64,000 nt of DNA, from the NCBI GenBank assembly GCA_028015205.1, contig CM051521.1:121652614-121716613 (forward strand). Direction: 5' to 3'. Below are positions 14,543 to 48,711 of the stretch, piece after piece. Position 1 is the stretch's first letter. Every line of letters starts with the position of its first letter. A program made the translations under genes and the position numbers. The notes under the pieces are model-generated. The model ran no database searches and was not told where the DNA came from. It saw only the letters and a program-made list of their open reading frames with translations. This DNA is from Mytilisepta virgata (taxonomy: Eukaryota > Mollusca > Bivalvia > Mytilida > Mytilidae).

Positions 14543-15330
14543 TGACCTCGACCCCATTTCAGGGATCAGTGAACAAGGTTAAGTTTTGGTGGTCAAGTCC
14601 ATATCTCAGATACTATAAGCAAAAGGTCTAGTATATTTGGTGTACGGAAGGATTGTAAGGTGTACATGTCCAACTGGCAGGTGTCATCTGACCTTGACGT
14701 CATTTTCATGGTTCAGTGGTTATAGTTAAGTTTTTGTGTTTTGGCCTGTTTTTCGAATACTGTATGCAATAGGTCTACTATATTTGTTGTATGGAAGGAT
14801 TGTAAGGTGTAAATGTCCAACTGGCAGGTGTCATCTGACCTTGACCTCATTTTCATGGTTCAGTGGTTAGTTAAGTTTTTGTGTGTTGGCCTGTTTTTTG
14901 AATACTGTATGCAATAGGTCTACTATATTTGTTGTATGGATTGATTGTAAGGTGTACATGTCAAACTGACAGGTGTCATCTGACCTTGACATCATTTATA
15001 AGGTTCAGTAGTTACAGTTAAGTTTTTGTGTTTTGGTATTTTTTATAAAAATATATGTAATAGGTAAACTATATTTGGTGTATGGACATATTTTACGATG
15101 AACATGTCAGTCCGGCAGGTTTTATTTGACCTTGGTCTGATTTTCACAGTTCATTGCTCAATGTTAAAGTTTTGTGGTGTGGACTATATTTGTTGAAAAA
15201 TAAGCAATATGTCAACTTCATTTGGTGTATCTACATGGCTCTTTGCTCAATGCTAAGTTTTATGGTTTAGTTTTTTTGTTTGGTATATTTTTTTAGATGG
15301 TATATGTAATAGATGAAATATATAATTGGT
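14543..15330 (+). repeat. 146-bp tandem repeat
   Basis: About five units marked by CAGGTGTCATCTGACCTTGA at 14675, 14822, 14969 and 15115 and by GCAATAGGTCTACTATATTT. The last units are diverged. Confidence 0.85.
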
Positions 15331-16340
15331 GAATGTAATTATCACACGACAGGCGAGACATTTTTGTGTGTCCACTCTTGTTGTATTAGGTCTGCCCCTT
15401 GGTAACTATGTATAAACAGTTCAATAGTATTTGTTGTTGATTTATTGGAGTGTCTGTCAAACATGTTAATGGTATTAGCCTCAGTTTCATGCTACTATGG
15501 TCTTGCATTCAGCAATAATTAAGTTTGGCCTTAAAAGCAATTATCAAGCTCACTAAATAAATTTCTTATTAAATAATAAATTCTTACTTTCTCAGAAAAA
15601 GGATGTCATACATTTTCTATGAATATTTTTGTGTCTGAAACAAATACGAAATGTTTTGGATTAAGTAACCAACAAAAATTTATACTCCGAAGTTAGCAAA
15701 GCATAAACATTCAAAATTACTGGAACACCTTACCCAATTGTGGTTGTAAGAAAAAATGTTTTAAAAAGTTTTAAATACATTTTGAGTATTAATCAATGAT
15801 TTAATATTTTTCTTCAACTAATTATCAAGCATTAACAGATTTTCAACCTTTCTATCACCATCTTTTCAAATCAACAATATTTGGTTGCAGAATTCATAAT
15901 ATAGTTTACATGTTAGTGTTTCTTTTATGATTGCAATGTCTCCAACATTTTAAAGAGTGTTTGGGCACTTGCCACAGCGGCAAAACAATCAAATGCAAAA
16001 TTAGAGAGTGGTATCGTTTTAATGACACACAAAAAAATCTAGTACATACTCTAGTGTTGACAAAGCATAAACAAAACATAAATAACACACCAGCAGTATA
16101 ACTAAGTAAATAACAGATATATTGTAGCCGAGTGCCATATAACTTCAATCAACCTAGACATCTTGTGCCGTCTTTGATTAGACTAGCAATAAAATATCTG
16201 ATACAAAAAACAAAACAAAAAATCCATAAATTTCTGAACAAAAGTGTACCCCTATAATTTGTGTTGTGGGTTTTTGTGTGTTTAATACTGACATTTTGGC
16301 TGTATAAAGATCTCCAGTATTTGTGGAGATAGTTCGAGTA
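15331..16340. other. Intergenic, no recognisable feature
   Basis: AT-rich sequence without exon-like open frames or clear repeats. Confidence 0.5.
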
Positions 16341-16364
16341 TCATGAGGAAAATACATAATCCTT

Positions 16365-16530
16365 GTCAGACACTAATAAATCTCACAAAGAGTTTGGTAA
16401 AACTCACATTGGACATGATCCTTGTTCAACACCAATTAATCTCACCAAAAGTTTGGTACAAACTCACATTGGACATGATCCTTATTCAACACCAATTAAT
16501 CTCACCAAAAGTTTGGTTCAAACTAACAAT
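16365..16530 (+). repeat. 60-bp tandem repeat, about three units
   Basis: Units of 60 bp (AATCTCACCAAAAGTTTGGT then CACATTGGACATGATCCTTA). Two frames stay open (16343-16546 and 16363-16689) because 60 is a multiple of 3; no protein family is recognisable. Confidence 0.85.
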
Positions 16531-16539
16531 GGAGATGAC

Positions 16540-19200
16540 TGGGTAATCATCAGTTATCACTATAGTACACCGACTACTCATTCATTCTTTGGTAATATTC
16601 TACTGACTGTTGAGTCTTACGCACAAATTTTTCAGAATTTTGAGTACCTATCATCACTTGGCAGGCAGATGCAATTGGGCATGTCGTAACTACAACTGAC
16701 ACCTGATTGTGTTATTTTTAATTTAAAAGGCAGAGAATTTTCAATTTTTTGAGTAGATAACTTTTTCTATTGGAAATTCCCCCTTTAGAATCATATTTGA
16801 GATATATAAATATAACCTTTATAAAATTGGGGTTTTTTTTATATTTTGGATGTCTTCACAAGGTTAAGTAACCAACAAAAAATTGTCTTAAAATTCTAAT
16901 ATTTAGAATTTCAAAATGCCAAAAATCCATTTAACAAACTGAGATTTCCAGACAGTAGGCTTATAACTATATGGAAAAAGTTCTTCCATACAACATTCCA
17001 ATATTTACTGACAAGTTGAAAGTTACATTAGAGTTAAGATAAATTAAATACCAACGAAAATTTTTAATTGTCCCTTATAAATACAGGGAAACTGTAGAAC
17101 TGAGAAAAACCATGTTTTGCCCTCCTGCAAGCATTCAATAATTGGTGTTTTCTGATAAAATAATTCCTTGTGATCTGAAAACAAAATAATTTTGATCAGA
17201 CTGTTACTGCTAAGTGATTCTATTCTTTATTTTAATTGGAAAATGTTTATCATAAACTGTTTTACAAATATCTAAATTAGGATGATTAGGCCTCACCAAA
17301 TTGATTTTTAAATCTTTGGATTTTGCAACTGCGATTTTCGGATTTTGTTAATTTTAAGAAAAAAAAATTTTAACGCTTCATTTTGCAAAAATTCAAAACA
17401 TTTTCCCCACATTCTTCATTGTTTTAAGATTAAACATAAAAGGGATATTTTGCATTTTTTGCCAACTTTGTGCCACTTGTAACTGATCTTCGCCTGAAAA
17501 ATTAGTCCTCAACAAAAAAATTTTAAATAAGACTTTCGCTCGGTCACACCTTTTTTCCCCATAAAAAATCCAAAGAACTAAAAATCAATTTGATGTTGCC
17601 TTAATACAAAAGTTAAAGCTGATAGAATTACTGGTAGTCATCATGAAAATCTGTTTACAATCTTGTTTGATACTGAGATTCAAGCAAAGACCCAAATAAT
17701 ACCCTGAAAGCTGGTAAATTTGTATAGACTACGACACATTCAAATGACCGTCTAATACATCTATCATTTATCTCTTGTGCTAACTAAAGTTACCCTAAGT
17801 TAAAAAAAAAACAACAAAACAACCTTCAGTACCAAAGATACCAATACAAAAATAAAAGAAAATGGGGTACACATCAATGAGACATCCTACTAAACTGAAC
17901 ATGACAAAATGTTTATATGGTTTGTTTTGGTTTTTTTTATACAGTTTTTTGTTGTAGTACAATACATTACATACAAAATAAAATGCACAAACAATGAAAT
18001 GATTCAACATTTAAAGAAATGTATTCACAAACTAAATACAAGTTTAATATGTAAAACATCTTTATACAATTTAAAATATATATCAGTCTGAATACAAGTT
18101 CTGTAAATTAAAATGAAATATATGATTGTCATGGAGAAAGGCCCTGTACATGTATACTAAAGAAGATCCTCAGCATGTATACTGTGAAAGGTCATATACA
18201 TGTATATTTTTGGTCATACACAGGTACATTGTAAAACACAGTGCATATGTATATTGTAGCATTCCCTTCACCTGTGTATTGGAGAAGATCCTGTGAATAT
18301 TAATTAAAGACAGACCACTGAAAAAGGTCTTGCATATGCTTATCAACTGTCATATGGAATGTTTTATAGTAATATAGGAAAAATATTACAATCTTTCCAA
18401 CGTTTACAGTTTATTAGAAATTTTTTTGATTTTACATACATTGTTTTTAATTAACAGCATGGTTGTTCTTTTATTTTGTAGACCTAAATTGTCAAAAGTT
18501 GACTTTCAAATTGGTGACTCTCAAATTTTCACCATGTAATTGGTCTGTCATCAAGTAATTTTATTTGCTTTTTCTCTGTTGGCAGAATAATTTTATATTT
18601 ATTTTTATGGCCTTATGTGTCAATGTGTCAACATGCCGTGTGCTTTCACTAATAACTTGTACAAAAATATGAAGTATCAGACAAAGTGTGCATAATTAAT
18701 ATATAAAATAAAAGATGGAGTTATTAAAAGGTTTTGATTTTTATGGCACAGAATTATTGACAAGACATAAACAATTATCTGTGTTAAGCTGTGAGATAAT
18801 GCATGTGTGAAAAGCTTTACATATGTACATATTATTGCTTACCCCAATACGATTTCCATATAAATATTAATTACATAATCACAAATTACATAATCACAAT
18901 CCATGGAATATTGCACACTGACTACAAATTAACACAGGACAGTTTTGATCAAAACTATCAACAAACACAAAATTCTCATCAACAATATCAGATATTTTGA
19001 GAATTTGTGTTAAAAGGGATTTCCAGATTCACACAGATAAATACTAAAGTAGTTATTTTGGATCTTGCTGACACTATATAATGCTAAGACTGACATTTCT
19101 CCCAAATTAATCTTGTCCTTCCATCGGTATTCACACTGTAATTTATACAATAGATCGCTGCCTAAAAACACAGAAGAAATTGGTTCACTAGGATGCTTAC
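16540..19200. other. Intergenic, AT-rich
   Basis: No gene found. Between about 18130 and 18300 there is a degenerate repeat of roughly 35 bp around ACATGTATA(C/T)T. The rest shows nothing I can name. Confidence 0.45.
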
Positions 19201-19204
19201 CGAA

Positions 19205-19905
19205 ACTAGAGGCTCTCAAGAGTCTGTATCACTCACCTGTATTTAACTTGCCCATCTTTAGTATGACTAAAAATTTAAGTGTAGCAGTCATCTTGACTGG
19301 TTTTCCCATAGGGTCCTATGTTAAACTAAGTCTGGCTGTGGTGGGCATCATTAGTTGACAGTCCAAGTCATCAGATACAATTCTGAAAGGGAACTATTTG
19401 AAGACAATTGCTGGGAATTCTGGTTCCAACTCTTCAAGTGATTTTAGACAAAAATATATTTAAATGAATTTTCCCATAGGGCTCTATGCTTAATTATGTT
19501 TAACTGTGTCAGCCATCTTGTTCACAGTCAGGGTTATCAGACACATTTCTGAAAAGGGAACATCTGAGGACCATTACTGCCATGTCTGGTTCCAATTGGC
19601 CAAATTGTTTCAGACAAGAAGATTTTTAAATGAATTTTCCCGTAAGGTCCTATGTTAATCTAAGATTGCTGTGGCTGCCATCTTGGCTGACAATCTGAGT
19701 TATCTATTCTATTTTTAGTAACTTCAGCCATGTTGGTTGGAAGACGGGGATGATGGATATATTTTTGGAAGGAGGCCACCCAAGGCCATTCCACAACAAG
19801 GAACAGTGGTTTCAGAGGAGAACATATTTAAAGGAAAGTTAATGCTGGACGACGACAGATGTCAGGTGATGGCAATAGCTCAAATGGCCAGGTGAGCTAA
19901 AAAAA
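19205..19905 (-). repeat. CAGGTGAGC-family element, reverse orientation
   Basis: It begins ACTAGAGGCTCTCAAGAGTC and TATCACTCACCTG and ends GGCCAGGTGAGCTAAAA. It holds about three internal units with GGCTGTGGTGGGCATC and GCCATCTTG. Confidence 0.8.
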
Positions 19906-19909
19906 ATAT

Positions 19910-22215
19910 CTACCCTGAGCATTAAGTCATAACAAAATGTTTTGTCTTATTATAATTGAATAAAACTAATTATATTTTGGAATGTTTTAGCTGAAGTTTT
20001 CAGTTGTGTAGAAATGAGAAGAACAGAACAGTACACATTGATACTGAGAGTAATAACATTAAATAGTTTGCATGTAATGTTTTATGACTAACAGCCAAAA
20101 ATCTGGTCCCATCAGTGATCTATCAGGGCCTTCATGTTGACATTTAGTACTATTTATGATCAAATGAGTTTTAATGTAATTAAATTTTTAGGAAAAAATA
20201 ACAGTCTAATAGGTAAGTTATGAAATTTCTTATATTTCATGAAGACAAAACTATTACATAGAAACTATTTTATACGAACAAAGACGTTTGTTTGTGCTAA
20301 ACAAAAATTCCACTGAAGACGTATATAAATTACATTCAAAGTTTCTAAATTATTTTACTGGATAATTTATTTATGAGGTCTCATATAAATCTTGAACATT
20401 CAAATTTTTCCATATTGATATTTTGTAACAGTATTTCCTGGGGGGCCATAGAAACTATAACATGGAATCTCTATTTTCTTGAGGGCCATTATGTACCTAT
20501 AGTATAGGCTAAATTAGTACTTTTTTGTACCAAACAATCATTATTCAACCATCAGAAATATTTAGTTCAACTAATGTATCTATTAGATTTTGTTATTAAT
20601 AATATTTTGGCTGATTTTCTATTATTTCCATCCTTCCAGAACATATTGGGCAACTATCAAATGGTTACCTAGCATGAATTTGTAATCCATCAGCAGATTA
20701 GATCTAACAACATGATATAATACCTAAAAATGATAGACAATTAATATTAAGTTAAAAGAGTACAAAACACAGCCTAAGGGGGGGAATAATTACTGGTAAC
20801 TTGTTATACTTCACAACCATAGCAAAAACATCTGTCTTATCAGTATTTAATATTTCACTATTAATTATACACAATTTACTAATTTTGCACTTAGAACACT
20901 GTATCATATTTATATGCTAACATTCCAATTTCAAAACTGACATTTAACAAAAGCTGCAAAAATATCATTATATGGAATGAAAAAGCCTTTGCTTACAAAT
21001 AAAAAAAATGTAATATTCCAGGTCCCTGGGAGAATCTAGAAATATTTCTTCCATCTTTTGTAATTCTGATTTTACATCACCTGAGTACAAATTGACTCAC
21101 AAAAATCATTTGATAAATATTATATTTAGATAGATAAGTTGATATTTATCTGTGTATTCCATATTTTCTAAGACAGCAGATGACACCAGCACCAGACATG
21201 TTTACAAATAAGTGACAGCATTTTCTTGACTAATATATTCATCAAAGTCGTGTGGTATTGACGTCTCATTTCTGTGGAAGAAACATGCAAAATTGTCAGA
21301 ATACATGTGGGCTTTTCCTAGTATGCTAAAATGCATGTGAAGTTTATCATCACAGATACTCAGATTTAAATAGATAGAATTTTTTTTTAATCACTAAATG
21401 AAGTTTATATGCATTTGCAAATGTGATCACTCTAAAAGTGTATGGATAAAATTCCTGTTTTTTATATTATATTTCATTGATAACAGTAAATATTTTCTGA
21501 CAATAAGTTTATAAACATGTGAACAATGAAAGGTAATTAAACTGTTATTTCTCTAAATATTTATTCCAAGCAATCTACCAAGAAAGATAATCTTTGTACT
21601 AGTACCTTAATATCAAAAACTAATTTCGTGTCATGCTCCATGCAAAACAATTCATTATCATGCTATGCTAGCATGCACTTAATCTTAAAACTAGAATTGT
21701 ACTGTTAGTCAATTTACGAAAATGTTGTCACATATTTATCATTCAGTCTTTATCAACAATATAACATATTTATCATGGGGTTAAGGTATCACATATTTTC
21801 AAATAATTTGACTACAGTAAGATATGACATTCATTTTGTTAAGCTCATATATTTGCCAGTCTTACCACTTCAATTTGTCAATCATGTGACTTAAGATATC
21901 ACATATTTTGCCAGTCATATGACTTAAAATATCCCATATAAGTGAGATACATGTTTCATAAGCTATGGCTGATATATAGAACACCAGGGTTTATAAGTTA
22001 TGTGGCTTTGTAATTTTGTTTGATTAGATTTTGGCTAGTGAAGTTTTATGAAATAAATTCCTAATCTTTAATACTATAACCAGCTCCATCAAAAGATCAA
22101 GATTGTTATCTTTTTTAATTCAGAAAGCATTTTTATGAATACTTTTAGAACATCAGCTTAAAATATTGAGACAGAAAATACTCTCCTTGTTATCAAAGCA
22201 CAATATTATTATTGT
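19910..22215. other. Intergenic, AT-rich
   Basis: No exon, RNA gene or clear repeat recognised. From about 21750 to 21960 the phrase ATATCACATATTTTGCCAGT recurs loosely. Confidence 0.45.
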
Positions 22216-22239
22216 AGATTTATTTATACTGCATATAAG

Positions 22240-22670
22240 TTTGACTAAAACTGGTATAAAGACTTGATATGTATAGTTTCCTACAAGTTTGATAGACTGA
22301 TATATAGACTTGATATTTATAGTTCCTACAAGTTTGTTTGAGACTTGTATAAAGACTTGATATTTATAATGTCTATAAGTTTGACTGAGACTGATATAAA
22401 GACTTGATATTTATAGTTCCTATAAGTTTGTTTGAGACTGGTATAAAGACTTGATATTTATAATGTCTATAAGTTTGACTGATACTTGTATAAAGACATG
22501 ATATTTATAGTTCCTATAAGTTTGACCGAGACTTGTATAAAGACTTGATATTTATAATGTCTATAAGTTTGACCGAGACTTGTATAAAGACTTGATATTT
22601 ATAATTTCTGTAAGTTTGACTGAGACTTGTATATAGACTTGATATTTATAGTGCCTATAAGAAAGGACTT
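22240..22670. repeat. 47-bp minisatellite
   Basis: About nine units of TATAAAGACTTGATATTTAT followed by AGTTCCTATAAGTTTGACTG with a 46-47-bp spacing. Confidence 0.85.
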
Positions 22671-22679
22671 ATTAGAAAT

Positions 22680-23535
22680 AATCAAAAGTATTAATTAAAA
22701 TGGACCATCACCAAAAACATAATAGATTGGAGAGACATGCTCAAGTTGTAGAAAAAAACTGTGTAAACAATACAAAACAAGGTTTATCTTACAGAATGTC
22801 AGCTATGGTGTACTAAATAGAAATTCTGTCTGGCTTTACTCACCAATAGTAAAATTAGACCATGGTTTGCATTTAAATGAAAATAAATCATCATCTTTAA
22901 TACGAGAAAAATCAAATTATAACTCCCCTCCCCCATTTATATAATCAACATTCTGCCTCATATTTCCAACCATACATACATATATATACAAGTATTATAA
23001 CACTGATTTGTGTCATTTACTGACTGCAAGTTACCCTGTTTGACTTAAGATTTAAATTAAAAAACTGATAGGCAATAAGTTAAGTGAAATCTATCTTGTT
23101 AAACTTATCTGTTTTAATCCTTTGTTTTAATAATTAATGTGCCATGGAGCAGAATTTGGTTAATCAATGCATTATCAGGAAAGAACCATTTGAATTATAA
23201 TGGAAATAAAAGGATTTGAAATAATATTCAAGGTTTCCAAATTTATTGAAAAATTTAGGTCCAAAAATTTGATGAATAAAAAATACATGAATGAATATTA
23301 TCTTAAATCAAATAGCAGTGATTTTGAAAAAATAATTTTGTACATGAAAGCATAACAAATCCAGACTTATGAATGCTATTAAAAAAGAATCCAGGACCAG
23401 TTCTTTGCTCATCCACATAAAAATCAAATGGTTGCTTCCTAATATTATTTTCTATTTTTTTTTTATAATGTCAAATTGTGTAAAGTTATGAACTATTCAC
23501 AAGTAAGCAATTAAATGGAGTGGACCATACTTGGT
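22680..23535. other. Intergenic, AT-rich
   Basis: No recognisable feature. Confidence 0.5.
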
Positions 23536-23544
23536 TATAAGAGT

Positions 23545-24265
23545 AGACTGAACTATTGTTGGATGTTATCTCCATGTTTTGTTGTTGGAAGGTATCTACA
23601 TGTTCTGCTGTCGGCTGTTATCTACATGTACTGTTGTTGGATGTTATCAACATGTTCTGTTGTGGGATGGTTATCTACGTGTATTGTTGTTGGAAGTTAT
23701 CTACATGTTCTGCTGTCGGCTGTTATCTACATGTACTGTTGTGGGATGTTATCTACATGTTCTGTTGTGGGATGTTATCTACGTGTTTTGTTGTTGGAAG
23801 GTATCTACATGTAGTGTTGTTGGATGTTATCTATATGTTCTGTTGTCGAAAGTTATCTACATGTAATGTTGTGGGATGTTATCTGCATGTACTGTTGTGG
23901 GATCTTATCTACATGTACTGTTGTCGGATGTTATCTATATGTACTGTTGTTGGATGTTATCTACATGTACTGTTTTCAAAAGTTATCTACATGTTCTTGT
24001 GTTGGAAGTTATCTACATGTACTGTTGTGGGATGTTATCTACATGTATTTTTGTGGGATGTTATCTACATGTACTGTTGTCGGATGTTATCTATATGTAC
24101 TGTTGTTGGATGTTATCTACATGTACTGTTTTCAAAAGTTATCTACATGTTCTTGTGTTGGAAGTTATCTACATGTACTTTTGTGGGATGTTATCTATAT
24201 GTACTGTTGTGGGATGTTATCTACATGTACTGTTGTGGGATGTTATCTACATGTACTGTTACCCA
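23545..24265 (+). repeat. 27-bp minisatellite, about 27 units
   Basis: Unit GATGTTATCTACATGTACTG then TTGTGGG, 27 bp. It is nearly uninterrupted for 720 bp and suggests higher-order structure: the block around 23915-24030 recurs around 24063-24170. All three + frames are open because the unit is nine codons and stop-free. The translations are Cys/Tyr/Val-rich repeats and not a believable protein. Confidence 0.95.
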
Positions 24266-24289
24266 GCTGATAACGTCTTCATAAACATT

Positions 24290-25825
24290 AGATAAATGTG
24301 GACGGATAAATAATTTAAAAAACTTGTAAGTTATACAACCTTGTGACTAGCGTTAATTATAATCAAAATATTCAAGCTTAATATTTATGTTAATCTGTTA
24401 CACCATAGATTACTTACAGAAAAAATTTAATTAAATTTTCATATTTAATTTTATTCTAACTGATTTTCAATTAAGTTTAAATTTGCACAATCATTGATTA
24501 GTCAGTTATCTTTATACTTCCCTCTGAAGATATATCACTATCAACAAACAAAAATAACCTTATAACATGAAATCTTAGAGATTCCTTCAATGTAACAATA
24601 TGAAATAAAAAGTCTGACTAGCATATTTCTAAACAAATATGGCACCCTGCTGCAATTCAACCTCTTATAACTATTTTTGATAATATAAAATGAATCAAAC
24701 TAGATCGTGGCTTGACTCAGAAAACAACCTGTAATGGAGACATGCTTCTTTGACCTTTGACCATCAGTATAACTTGATTTTTACTTTGAAAAATATTATG
24801 ACAGAGATATCTGAAGACAGAAAACAAAAATTCATTCCACAGAAAATAGAAAAATTTAACTTAAAACTGGAATTCAGTTTATGCAATCAAAATCTGCATT
24901 AACAGAATTTATATTCCCATCACAAGATTCAGCTAGCATTCAGTCAATTCATGCTAGAATGAAATTAATCCCAAGCAAATGCACGCAGTTAGCTGATTCC
25001 TGACCTGTATTTATACAAGTGTACCAATCGCTGTCAGGTTTTCTGTTCTAATAAAGAAACAACATCATACAATTATAATCTCCTCAGATTAAATAGTAAC
25101 ACTGCTTACTCTGTTTCTAATACAATGTATATATGAAAATATTTCAATGGCTTTAAAAAATCTCCTTACCAAAAAAACACAAAATACACGTAAACTTGTA
25201 TCATAAACAACAAAAATCTTAATACTTATAAAATGAGACAAAGTGTCTGGCTGAGACAAATATCTTATGATTTTCAAAAAATGTAATGATTATCATTAAA
25301 CTATTTAAAACTTCATACATGGATGTGAATGATTGACTTCACTGAAATCTGAAAATCATCCAAAAAGCCAGAAGTGTGAAAACTGCCACTGAATACAAAG
25401 GGAGGTAACTCAAAGAAACCAAAGAGAAATTGGAAAAACGAGAACAGATCCCTTCCCAGGCATCATTTTTTAATGTAAATTGATAAGTTTTTATAAAATT
25501 AGATCTGCAATGATCAGCCTTGCCACAAATATACGGACATTGTCTTATAATATATACGAACTGTGTAGTTTCTGTAAGTCTTTAGCACCTTTGTCTACAG
25601 AGAATAAAGTTACAGCAATGACAAAAGTGTACTGCAGCAAAGATATAAAAACTTTCTACAAGCAACAAAAAACTGTATTCTGTGGTTCTATAACAATAAG
25701 CACTAGATTTATAAAACAATACAAATTTGGGGTTTTGTTAGTAGCCGTTTTCTCCCATGCTCCCATCTCCCATCTCCAACTGCCATGGTAACTGACATAG
25801 CACCTTGTGACCATGACAACCCCAA
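24290..25825 (-). other. EFA6 3' UTR / downstream region
   Basis: This AT-rich sequence follows the EFA6 stop. I saw no canonical AATAAA on the - strand in the first few hundred bases; an ATTAAA variant lies near 25474-25469, about 350 bases after the stop. Small open frames on the + strand here (such as 25480-25791) show no family resemblance and are most likely antisense chance frames. Confidence 0.3.
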
Positions 25826-48651
<22,826 letters not shown>

Positions 48652-48711
48652 GGCAGGAAATGCATGTGTCAAATCAGCCTTTATCAACAGACAGCATGTT
48701 TACTCCTACAA
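48652..48711 (-). promoter_or_regulatory. PSD: Putative EFA6 5' UTR exon portion with acceptor and 7-codon uORF
   Basis: Upstream of the start codon the - strand reads CTTATTGTAG|GAGTAAAC, a good acceptor with AG at 48707-48706. This implies at least one non-coding first exon further upstream. Between it and the start lies a short uORF, ATG 48697 to TGA 48674 (MLSVDKG), out of frame with the main start. I could not identify the first exon or promoter. Confidence 0.45.

Noticed and set aside
16343..16689. Frames of 67 and 108 codons
   Set aside because: They span a 60-bp tandem repeat that keeps frames open by chance.
23545..24265. CRISPR-like regular array
   Set aside because: Units are contiguous with no unique spacers, and the genome is plainly eukaryotic.
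23515..24295. Overlapping + strand frames of 95-242 codons
   Set aside because: They come from a stop-free 27-bp minisatellite; the three frames are equally open and the peptides are pure repeats.
25480..25791. 103-codon + strand frame
   Set aside because: Antisense to the EFA6 3' region, with no recognisable domain or splice signals.
48652..48687. EFA6 start extended upstream to 48687
   Set aside because: It would require a TTG start; an in-frame TAA precedes it and the ATG at 48651 has a strong Kozak context.
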